From: Erysipelothrix sp.
Lineage (GTDB): Bacteria > Bacillota_I > Bacilli_A > Erysipelotrichales > Erysipelotrichaceae
Direction of reading: 5' to 3'
DNA: 5,668 bases
Assembly: GCA_012511085.1 (NCBI GenBank)
Contig: JAAZGU010000074.1
Coordinates: forward strand, 1-5,668
Shown here: piece by piece, positions 1-4,623 of the stretch
How the letters are laid out: each line of letters begins with the position of its first letter
How positions within the stretch are numbered: position 1 is the first letter of the stretch
The notes under the pieces: generated by a model
What the model was told of the DNA's origin: nothing
The model's database searches: none
Seen by the model: only the letters and a program-made list of their open reading frames with translations
Position numbers and translations under genes: made by a program

Positions 1-360
1 AACAAAGAAATCCGAACCATACTGATAAGGAAACGCAATGGTGCGCTCCACATGCAGTTTCGTTCGATCTTCATAGGCTTGATCGTAGCGCTTTAAATAT
101 TCTTCAAACCTCGCAATCCCAAACCCTTCCCAAACAACATTTTCATAATAACTCATATCATATTTCGTAAATGAGTCATCAAAGGTGAAAATATAAGTAT
201 GCGAACCTTTGACTTGATCAATACGATTGATTAAGGTTAGATTTTTTGACCATGTTGTAGCGGTGATTTGAATCGATATTAAGACTAAAAAACTTAAAAC
301 ACTCAAGAGGACAATGGTTTTAAGTTGTTTTTTAAGAAATGTTTTATTAAGAATTTTCAT
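1..360 (-). CDS. Probable ABC transporter permease or associated membrane protein, N-terminal part (cut by window edge)
   Basis: An open frame of 120 residues runs from an ATG at 360-358 to the window edge without a stop, so the C-terminal part is missing. The start (MKILNKTFLKKQLK) is basic, and residues about 15-33 form one hydrophobic segment (IVLLSVLSFLVLISIQI). This fits an N-terminal membrane anchor with the positive side in the cytoplasm. Residues from about 36 onward are hydrophilic and rich in Tyr, Asp and Glu, so they are probably extracytoplasmic. The ATG overlaps the TGA of the upstream ATPase gene (ATGA), and AAGGA at 367-371 lies 6 bases before it, so the two are translationally coupled. 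An anchor followed by a large outside domain is known from FtsX/MacB-like permeases and from bacteriocin-associated membrane proteins. The diagnostic C-terminal helices are outside the window, so the permease call rests mainly on context. Confidence 0.6.
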   Translation of the reverse strand, partial: MKILNKTFLKKQLKTIVLLSVLSFLVLISIQITATTWSKNLTLINRIDQVKGSHTYIFTFDDSFTKYDMSYYENVVWEGFGIARFEEYLKRYDQAYEDRTKLHVERTIAFPYQYGSDFFV

Positions 361-1082
361 AAAATGTCCTTGATTAAATTTGCAACTTGATCGATGCTTG
401 CTTGGCGATCAAGATCTTTTAAGGAACTGTCCACTTCAAATTGTCCATTGTTTAAAGCAAGCAGTCGGCCACCGTAAGCGGCAATGTTAATGGAATGGGT
501 CGCCATAATGATGGTTTGTCCCTTTTTATTAAGTTCAACCAAACTTTCCATAATCGCATTGGCAGATGATGTGTGCAGCGATGCTGTCGGCTCATCCGCT
601 AACAAAACGTTCGGGTTGTTGATGAGTGCGCGTGCAATCGCACATCTTTGTTTTTCACCACCGGAAATCTGATGCGGGTATTTATCTTGGATATGCGTAA
701 TTTTAAGCTCTTCCATAAGTTGCAGGGCTCTGCCCTTCGCATCTTTATCATGTTGGAGTGCCACAATCATGATGTTTTCCACCATGGTTAATGTTTCAAT
801 CATGTGATTATCTTGAAAAATATACCCGATTTGATTGAAGCGAACGCTTTGAATTTCATTTTGATTTAATTTGGTAATGTCTTTGCCATCTAAAAACACA
901 TCGCCCTGCGTCGGTTTATCTAAAGTTGAAATACAATTGAGGAAGGTTGTTTTACCGGAACCGCTTTCGCCCATAATCATGACAAATTCACCCGGTTCAA
1001 TGCTAATGGATATTCCATTTAAAACTGAAATCGTTTCCCCGTGGCCACTGAATGATTTGTACAAGTCGACTGTTTTAAGCAT
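357..1082 (-). CDS. ABC transporter ATP-binding protein, MacB/LolD/BceA-like exporter class
   Basis: This cytoplasmic ATPase of 241 residues would power the membrane protein encoded downstream. Visible motifs are Walker A GESGSGKT (38-45), the Q-loop glutamine in IGYIFQD (Q90), signature ISGGEKQ (139-145), Walker B VLLADEP (159-165) with catalytic E164, and the switch histidine in ATHS (H196). The stretch YIFQDNHMIETLTMVENI is typical of the exporter group containing LolD, MacB and BceA, whose partners are FtsX-like permeases. The start was set at 1082 because an AAAAGGAGG lies 7 bases upstream; an in-frame ATG at 1112 would translate that ribosome binding site as KGGKD. One oddity is the D-loop, which reads TASLH with His170 where the family normally has Asp (SALD, GNLD). 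The substrate cannot be read from the sequence; lipoprotein, antimicrobial peptide or bacteriocin-type export are all possible. Confidence 0.93.
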   Translation of the reverse strand: MLKTVDLYKSFSGHGETISVLNGISISIEPGEFVMIMGESGSGKTTFLNCISTLDKPTQGDVFLDGKDITKLNQNEIQSVRFNQIGYIFQDNHMIETLTMVENIMIVALQHDKDAKGRALQLMEELKITHIQDKYPHQISGGEKQRCAIARALINNPNVLLADEPTASLHTSSANAIMESLVELNKKGQTIIMATHSINIAAYGGRLLALNNGQFEVDSSLKDLDRQASIDQVANLIKDIL

Positions 1083-1089
1083 ATCTTTT

Positions 1090-1098
1090 CCTCCTTTT
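1090..1098 (-). promoter_or_regulatory. Shine-Dalgarno site that fixes the ABC ATPase start
   Basis: AAAAGGAGG on the minus strand lies 7 bases before the ATG at 1082-1080. It is close to a perfect complement of the 16S rRNA 3' end and decides against the longer start at 1112. Seven of its bases (AAAGGAG, 1091-1097) are also complementary to a CTCCTTT in the same leader (1169-1175). Confidence 0.85.
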
Positions 1099-1110
1099 GT
1101 GTATTCAAAC

Positions 1111-1134
1111 ATTAGTCATTAGCATCTCACTAAT
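1111..1134. repeat. Inverted repeat ATTAGT/ACTAAT in the ABC operon leader
   Basis: ATTAGT (1111-1116) and ACTAAT (1129-1134) form a perfect 6-bp inverted repeat with a 12-base spacer. A CATTAG direct repeat (1110-1115 and 1117-1122, 7-base period) overlaps it. It lies 13 bases upstream of the Shine-Dalgarno site and could be an operator or part of a leader RNA structure. Six-base arms in AT-rich DNA can arise by chance. Confidence 0.3.
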
Positions 1135-1143
1135 CATATTAAT

Positions 1144-1195
1144 TGAATTAATTTTAACGAATCACTTCAAAGGAGTTCATTCTTAAATTAATTCA
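1144..1195 (-). promoter_or_regulatory. Long inverted repeat: candidate 5' leader hairpin with an anti-Shine-Dalgarno loop
   Basis: TGAATTAATTT (1144-1154) and AAATTAATTCA (1185-1195) are a perfect 11-bp inverted repeat. Inside it, GAAT/ATTC (1159-1162 with 1179-1182) and ACT/AGT (1164-1166 with 1174-1176) can pair further, giving a three-part stem with apical loop 1167-1173. In the minus-strand RNA, the loop and its flank (1169-1175) read CUCCUUU, exactly complementary to AAAGGAG of the ABC gene's ribosome binding site. If transcription starts from the extended -10 at 1203-1208, the hairpin begins within about two bases of the mRNA 5' end. The repeat is seen directly; a regulatory role is inferred. 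It could instead be a protein-binding dyad or a simple mRNA stabiliser. Confidence 0.5.
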
Positions 1196-1202
1196 CTTAT
1201 TC

Positions 1203-1211
1203 ATTATAGCA
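1203..1211 (-). promoter_or_regulatory. Extended -10 promoter for the ABC operon
   Basis: The minus strand reads TGCTATAAT, a consensus TATAAT (1203-1208) preceded by TGn, which is the extended -10 pattern. No convincing -35 box occurs at 16-18 bases; the sequence there belongs to the terminator stem of the upstream XRE gene. Extended -10 promoters can work without a -35. The predicted start is near 1196, giving a leader of about 114 bases. No better promoter was found between here and the ATPase gene. Confidence 0.5.
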
Positions 1212-1244
1212 AAAAAATACCGGGTTATTTGTTAACTCGGTATT
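1211..1244 (-). terminator. Intrinsic terminator of the XRE membrane regulator gene
   Basis: AATACCG (1216-1222) pairs with CGGTATT (1238-1244). One mismatch follows, then GTTA (1224-1227) pairs with TAAC (1233-1236) around a 5-base loop. Seven consecutive A on the plus strand (1211-1217) give a U-run directly after the stem in the minus-strand transcript. The stem starts 5 bases after the stop codon at 1252-1250. The U-run abuts the extended -10 of the next operon. Confidence 0.85.
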
Positions 1245-1249
1245 TAATT

Positions 1250-2230
1250 TTAAGAATGTTTTTTATCCGCGAAAACTTCCGTGATGATCATAATCGCCCC
1301 AAAGAGCACACCCGCGACTGGCCAGATAACCCAGGTTTTCTCCCATGCTTGCCTTGAGAAACTCAAGTACAAATACAGGGCAGTGGTTGATAACCAATAC
1401 ACACCAGCAATGGCTCCTACGATGCTTGAACGTTTTTTCTTTAAAGGCGTGTAGTCCCCTTCTTGAAGCAGTTGTTGTAATGAACCATGAATAGTCCCCA
1501 CATACACAAAACTAAACACCCCGATCCCAATCATTAATAAGGTCATCGAAACCCCAATAAATTGATACGTTTCATTTGCGAGCAACTGAACCATAAGGAT
1601 TGGTACAACTGCCAAAATACAAAGGATGACACCTACCATGTTGTAACGAACCCGTTGGCTTTGAAATTGTGCTTGTTTTTGCTTCACCATACTTTCAACA
1701 CCATATTGCAGTTCAAACACTTCTTTTTGTAAATAGACAAAGGGCTCTGTTTTGGACTTCATCAACAATAGTATCGCAACACCGATAGCTACAAACATAA
1801 AGATAAGGATGACACCCAGACTACTGGCTTTGCTTGGATTATTAATATAATTTAAAGCAGCCATATTATCTAAAATGAGTAGTGGTACTGGTGAGACAAT
1901 AAACAGTGCAATGGCCAAGGCAACCCACTTACTTATGCTGCTTTTAATAGTTAAAAATTGGTTTGCTTCATCCAAACTGATGCGGCGCACCTTATAATCA
2001 CTACTTTCATCATCCACATACTCTTCAATTTCGATTTCATCTTTTAAAAGATAGTCGGTTGAAACTCCAAAAATGGATGCCATTAATAGTATTTTATCTA
2101 AATCAGGTATCGATTGTGCTTGTTCCCACTTTGAAACCGCTTGGCGTGATACCTTCATATGCATGGCAAATTCTTCTTGAGACCAATTGTTTTTCTTTCT
2201 AAGTTGTATAATTTTATCTGCTAAGATCAT
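1250..2230 (-). CDS. Membrane-embedded XRE-family transcriptional regulator (HTH domain plus about six membrane helices)
   Basis: This protein of 326 residues is probably a DNA-binding regulator tethered in the membrane. Residues about 7-61 form a helix-turn-helix of the HTH_3/XRE type, with SQEEFAMHMKVSRQAVSKWE as the recognition region and the usual IPDLDKILLMASIFGVSTDYLL tail split over 41-62. An acidic linker (64-77) follows. Six hydrophobic stretches come next, at roughly 102-120, 137-157, 198-218, 223-247, 270-291 and 299-320. A basic, Gln-rich loop (183-195) lies between helices 2 and 3. The start at 2230 is supported by AAAGAGGTG (2237-2245), with a 6-base spacer. XRE proteins with a hydrophobic C-terminal part are common uncharacterised regulators in Firmicutes. 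The gene is divergent from dhaM and lies just upstream of the ABC operon on the same strand, so either may be a target. Ligand and target are unknown. Confidence 0.9.
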   Translation of the reverse strand: MILADKIIQLRKKNNWSQEEFAMHMKVSRQAVSKWEQAQSIPDLDKILLMASIFGVSTDYLLKDEIEIEEYVDDESSDYKVRRISLDEANQFLTIKSSISKWVALAIALFIVSPVPLLILDNMAALNYINNPSKASSLGVILIFMFVAIGVAILLLMKSKTEPFVYLQKEVFELQYGVESMVKQKQAQFQSQRVRYNMVGVILCILAVVPILMVQLLANETYQFIGVSMTLLMIGIGVFSFVYVGTIHGSLQQLLQEGDYTPLKKKRSSIVGAIAGVYWLSTTALYLYLSFSRQAWEKTWVIWPVAGVLFGAIMIITEVFADKKHS

Positions 2231-2249
2231 GATTTACACCTCTTTGACT

Positions 2250-2281
2250 AACCTTTCTACACTTAAAGTATAGTAAAGGTT
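2250..2281 (-). promoter_or_regulatory. Large dyad / 5' leader hairpin of the XRE regulator gene
   Basis: AACCTTT (2250-2256) and AAAGGTT (2275-2281) form 7-bp arms. Between them lies a 17-base near-palindrome (2257-2273, CTAcACTTaAAGTaTAG). In minus-strand RNA the single interior mismatch becomes a U-G wobble, so a 7-bp plus 6-bp stem with one bulged A and a 5-base loop can form. The predicted transcription start is near 2285, so the hairpin would sit at the very 5' end of the mRNA. It ends 4 bases before the AAAGAGGTG and does not block it. It may stabilise the mRNA, or act as an operator for autoregulation. Confidence 0.5.
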
Positions 2282-2291
2282 GTCGTTGCAT

Positions 2292-2320
2292 ACTATCATG
2301 TGGACATTTCAATTAGTCAA
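2292..2320 (-). promoter_or_regulatory. Promoter of the XRE membrane regulator gene
   Basis: On the minus strand, TTGACT (2315-2320) is separated by 17 bases from GATAGT (2292-2297), which matches TATAAT at 4 of 6 positions. The -35 matches the consensus at 5 of 6. The leader would be about 55 bases. A TATACT further downstream lacks a usable -35. Confidence 0.5.
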
Positions 2321-2330
2321 CCACTGGTTG
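2318..2330. repeat. 13-bp palindrome CAACCACTGGTTG, possible operator
   Basis: The sequence is perfectly self-complementary with 6-bp arms around a central base, and it overlaps the -35 box of the XRE gene promoter. A protein bound here would compete with RNA polymerase. Autoregulation by the XRE protein is the simplest reading, but this is inferred from position alone. Confidence 0.4.
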
Positions 2331-2361
2331 CTTTACTTAAATTATAACGACTTTTCTGCTT

Positions 2362-2389
2362 AGTTTAAACTGTAGGCACACAAATTTGT
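2362..2389. repeat. Pair of 10-bp palindromes upstream of the dhaM promoter
   Basis: AGTTTAAACT (2362-2371) and ACAAATTTGT (2380-2389) are both perfect palindromes with centres 18 bases apart. They lie 13-40 bases upstream of the dhaM -35 box, where activator sites usually are. Both are AT-rich, so chance is a real alternative. Confidence 0.3.
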
Positions 2390-2401
2390 TGATTCATTTG
2401 T

Positions 2402-2430
2402 TTGACTAGCTCACCACTATTTCTTACAAT
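2402..2430 (+). promoter_or_regulatory. Strong sigma-A-like promoter of dhaM
   Basis: TTGACT (2402-2407) and TACAAT (2425-2430) are separated by exactly 17 bases, and each matches the consensus at 5 of 6 positions. The predicted start is near 2437, leaving a leader of only about 20 bases, which contains the AAAGGAAGG (2441-2449). Confidence 0.75.
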
Positions 2431-2456
2431 AGACCTTAATAAAGGAAGGTATCAAT

Positions 2457-2849
2457 ATGGTTACAATTATACTAGTATCACATTCTAAAAAGATTACTGA
2501 TGGTTTAAAAGAGATGATTGAAGAGATGACAGGTCGTTTTGAACACATCACCATTGTGTCAGCGGGTGGAACTGACGATGGTCGTATCGGAACCGATCCC
2601 TTGTTTATAAAAAATGCGATTGAAGAAAACGCAGATTCAGATAATATTTATTTGTTTGCGGATATTGGCAGTGCCATCATGAGCATTGAAACCGCCATTG
2701 AATTGCTTGATGATGAAGCACTGCAGGAAAAATGCACCTACCTGGATGCACCGCTTGTCGAGGGTGCGTTTGTCGCAGCCGTCAAGTGCATGTCGGATGC
2801 TTCCAAGGATGCGGTTGTTGCAGAGATTTCCAAATTTAAATCAGAATAG
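2457..2849 (+). CDS. dhaM: PTS-dependent dihydroxyacetone kinase, phosphotransferase subunit DhaM (single EIIA-type domain)
   Basis: DhaM passes phosphate from the PTS protein HPr to the ADP bound in DhaL, so that PEP rather than ATP drives dihydroxyacetone phosphorylation. The protein has 130 residues and consists of one EIIA-mannose-like domain. The N-terminal IILVSHSKKI carries the phosphorylated histidine at His9, the family position. The conserved stretches GGTDDGRIGTDP (37-48), FADIGSAIMSIE and APLVEGAFVAAV are present. The HPr and EI-like domains fused to E. coli DhaM are absent, as in Gram-positive versions, so the cell must supply free HPr and EI. The start is set by AAAGGAAGG, 7 bases upstream. 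The gene has its own promoter and faces dhaKL tail to tail. That is unusual, since dhaM normally follows dhaL in one operon. Confidence 0.95.
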   Translation: MVTIILVSHSKKITDGLKEMIEEMTGRFEHITIVSAGGTDDGRIGTDPLFIKNAIEENADSDNIYLFADIGSAIMSIETAIELLDDEALQEKCTYLDAPLVEGAFVAAVKCMSDASKDAVVAEISKFKSE

Positions 2850-2856
2850 ACAAATC

Positions 2857-2883
2857 AAAAGGACCCGTGCGGGTCCTTTTTTT
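2857..2883. terminator. Bidirectional terminator between dhaM and dhaL
   Basis: AAAAGGACCC (2857-2866) pairs perfectly with GGGTCCTTTT (2871-2880) around the loop GTGC. On the plus strand the T-run extends to 2883, giving seven T for dhaM. On the minus strand the stem ends in TTTT followed by GATTTG, which can serve dhaL. The stem begins 7 bases after the dhaM stop and the dhaL stop (2884-2882) touches the other side, so one hairpin serves both genes. Confidence 0.9.
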
Positions 2884-3472
2884 AATTTAGCATTTCTACT
2901 AATTTTTTAAACAAAATACCTGATGAATAAGAGCCTGGATCGATATGCCCAATGGAACGTTCTCCTAAATATGATGCTCTTCCTTTGGTCGCTTTAAGTG
3001 GAGCCGTTGCTTCGACTAATTCATCAACGGTTGATGGTGTCAGGGAGCCATTTCTAAGTAAATCAATTGCAGGTTCCCATAAATCCACCATTGTTTTTTC
3101 ATAACGGACAGCTTTGCCCAGTCTTTTGATGGAGTCGATGCCTGCTTGTAGCATTTCGACGAGATCTTCTTTGCTAAGCTCGGTTTTGTCTCCGGTTAGC
3201 TTAGCCATCGCTAAGAACGCTGAACCATACAATGGTCCAGAAGCACCACCTACTTTACTTAACAAGGTCATTCCCATAAGTTTTAATTCATCTGTAATAG
3301 AATCGACACTTTTAGAATCTCTTGCTTCTAAATAAGCAGTGAGTCCTTTACTCATGTTGAATCCGTGGTCTCCATCACCGATGGCATTGTCTAAATCACT
3401 AATGTAATCCATTTCGTCATTGATAACGGAAGCCCACTTTTTAAACCATATTACGATCTTCTCTTGATTCAT
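2882..3472 (-). CDS. dhaL: Dihydroxyacetone kinase ADP-binding subunit DhaL
   Basis: DhaL holds ADP with magnesium as a permanent cofactor, receives phosphate from DhaM and transfers it to dihydroxyacetone on DhaK. At 196 residues it is within the family range. Visible hallmarks are LDNAIGDGDHG (27-37) with the metal-binding aspartates D28, D33 and D35, GMTLLSKVGGASGPLYG (67-83) for nucleotide binding, KTMVDLW (126-132), and GRASYLGERSIGHIDPGS (164-181). The gene starts 4 bases after the dhaK stop. No good ribosome binding site precedes the ATG; only a weak GGTTGG inside the end of dhaK is available, so translation is probably coupled to dhaK. No key residue is missing. Confidence 0.96.
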   Translation of the reverse strand: MNQEKIVIWFKKWASVINDEMDYISDLDNAIGDGDHGFNMSKGLTAYLEARDSKSVDSITDELKLMGMTLLSKVGGASGPLYGSAFLAMAKLTGDKTELSKEDLVEMLQAGIDSIKRLGKAVRYEKTMVDLWEPAIDLLRNGSLTPSTVDELVEATAPLKATKGRASYLGERSIGHIDPGSYSSGILFKKLVEMLN

Positions 3473-3476
3473 AAGA

Positions 3477-4469
3477 CTACCAACCGATAACTTCTACTTC
3501 TTGATTCAATAAATCTAACCATTTTTTGTCTTTGATACGGAAGATTGTTAAAGAAATTCCAGCCATTTCAATTGCTGTCATTTTATCCCCTAGGATTTTT
3601 TTAGCAACTGGAATGTTGTCTGCTTTGAGTAGCGCTAATACGTCATTTGCAAAGACATATTGCTCCATCAATGGTGTACCACCCATACCGTTTACAAACA
3701 CAACTACTTCATCTTCTGGTGTTAGCTTTAATTCTGCTTTAATTTTGTCGTAGAATTCTTTCGCCATACCTGCGGATGTTGTAAGTTTTTCTTTACGATA
3801 GCCTGGCTCACCATGGATACCAATACCGAATTCAATTTCATCTTCTGCAAGTTCGAAACCTGGTTTTCCAGCTTGTGGAACAATTGCAGGTGTCAATGCC
3901 AATCCTAAGGTTGCCATTTCTTTGATGATTTTTTCAGCTTCTTCTTTAATCTCAGCTAAAGAAGCGCCATTTTCAGCTAAAGCACCGCATAGTTTGTGTA
4001 CAAGTACAGTACCTGCAACACCACGACGACCTTCGGTCCATGTGGAGTCTTCAACAGCGATATCATCGTTGGTAATAACATATTCAACTTTAATACCGTC
4101 GTTTTCTTCAGCCATTTCTTTTGCCATTTCAAAGTTCATGACGTCACCGGTGTAGTTTTTAATTACTAAGAAAACACCAGCGCCTTTATCTGCAGCTTTA
4201 ATACCTTCATAAACTTGGTCGACTGTTGGTGATGTGAAAACATCCCCACAAACGGCTGCACTTAGCATACCTTTACCTACAAAACCTGCATGTGATGGTT
4301 CATGTCCGCTTCCACCACCAGAAACTAATCCGACTTTTCCAGCACCTTCATAGTTTCTCGCAACGACGCGACTATCTCCGACACGATGAACGATATCATC
4401 ATGAACAGCGACTAAACCTTCAATCATTTCTTCAACTACATCTTCTGGTCTATTCAGAATCTTCTTCAT
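3477..4469 (-). CDS. dhaK: Dihydroxyacetone kinase substrate-binding subunit DhaK
   Basis: DhaK binds dihydroxyacetone covalently through a histidine hemiaminal, and the bound sugar is phosphorylated by DhaL to dihydroxyacetone phosphate. The protein has 330 residues, the usual size of Gram-positive DhaK. GLVSGGGSGHEPSHAGFVG (47-65) contains His56, NYTGDV contains Asp109, and GIGIHGEPG (215-223) contains His219, equivalent to the covalent His218 of E. coli. NDDIAVEDS (134-142) and NGMGGTP (260-266) are further family blocks. It has the catalytic PTS-type features, so a non-catalytic DhaQ-like regulator is unlikely. The start follows AAAAGGAGG (4478-4486), with an 8-base spacer. It is the first gene of the dhaKL operon, with a promoter at 4524-4552. 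Confidence 0.97.
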   Translation of the reverse strand: MKKILNRPEDVVEEMIEGLVAVHDDIVHRVGDSRVVARNYEGAGKVGLVSGGGSGHEPSHAGFVGKGMLSAAVCGDVFTSPTVDQVYEGIKAADKGAGVFLVIKNYTGDVMNFEMAKEMAEENDGIKVEYVITNDDIAVEDSTWTEGRRGVAGTVLVHKLCGALAENGASLAEIKEEAEKIIKEMATLGLALTPAIVPQAGKPGFELAEDEIEFGIGIHGEPGYRKEKLTTSAGMAKEFYDKIKAELKLTPEDEVVVFVNGMGGTPLMEQYVFANDVLALLKADNIPVAKKILGDKMTAIEMAGISLTIFRIKDKKWLDLLNQEVEVIGW

Positions 4470-4501
4470 GCTCTATGCCTCCTTTTATATTAATTATAAG
4501 T

Positions 4502-4514
4502 TACACAAAGTGTA
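4502..4514 (-). promoter_or_regulatory. TACAC-AAA-GTGTA dyad at the 5' end of the dhaKL transcript
   Basis: Perfect 5-bp arms flank three bases. The dyad lies at about +3 to +15 relative to the start predicted from the -10 at 4524-4529. It could be a repressor operator or a short 5' hairpin in the mRNA, and it shares four bases with the cre-like sequence. Confidence 0.4.
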
Positions 4515-4524
4515 TCCGCTTTCA
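4511..4524 (-). promoter_or_regulatory. cre-like catabolite control site at the dhaKL promoter
   Basis: The minus strand reads TGAAAGCGGATACA, which fits the CcpA consensus TGWAANCGNTNWCA at all but one position (A for T at position 10). It begins with the last base of the -10 box and covers the predicted start site. At this position CcpA typically represses. The match is seen; CcpA control is inferred. Confidence 0.5.
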
Positions 4525-4552
4525 TTATAGATTTCTAACGCATTTTTTGCAA
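4524..4552 (-). promoter_or_regulatory. Promoter of the dhaKL operon
   Basis: A perfect TATAAT (4524-4529) on the minus strand is preceded after exactly 17 bases by TTGCAA (4547-4552), a 4 of 6 match to TTGACA. The predicted leader is about 48 bases. A second TATAAT (4493-4498) closer to dhaK has no -35 partner. Confidence 0.7.
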
Positions 4553-4598
4553 ATCATTCACTTACGTGTCGAAAATTGTCGAATTGGATTAAACCATT

Positions 4599-4623
4599 AA
4601 AAAAAGCTTGATTTCTCAAGCTT
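4599..4623 (-). terminator. Intrinsic terminator of the phosphoglycerate mutase gene, overlapping its stop codon
   Basis: On the minus strand AAGCTTGA and TCAAGCTT (4616-4623 and 4604-4611) pair perfectly around GAAA, a GNRA-type tetraloop, followed by a U-run from 4605 to 4599. The upstream arm contains the TGA stop (4618-4616), so a terminating ribosome would cover half of the stem. Confidence 0.88.

Noticed and set aside
1083..1112. Longer start of the ABC ATPase at the ATG at 1112
   Set aside because: The ten extra residues are the translation of the ribosome binding site region (KGGKD), no site precedes 1112, and family proteins begin near MLKTVDLYKSF.
1169..1230. AAAGGAG on the plus strand as the ribosome binding site of a small plus-strand gene
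   Set aside because: No ATG, GTG or TTG start at useful spacing is followed by a meaningful frame, and the sequence runs into the opposite-strand terminator.
2686..2910. A second plus-strand frame overlapping the end of dhaM
   Set aside because: It lies out of frame within dhaM and runs through the terminator; it has no own ribosome binding site or family features.
4493..4498. Second TATAAT near dhaK as its main promoter
   Set aside because: The hexamer 17 bases upstream is AAGCGG, unlike a -35 box, and there is no TGn extension; the pair at 4524-4552 is better.
484..4600. Plus-strand open frames opposite the ABC, dhaL and dhaK genes, and one at 4292-4600
   Set aside because: They are antisense shadows of well-supported genes, with low-complexity composition and no recognisable domain or ribosome binding site.
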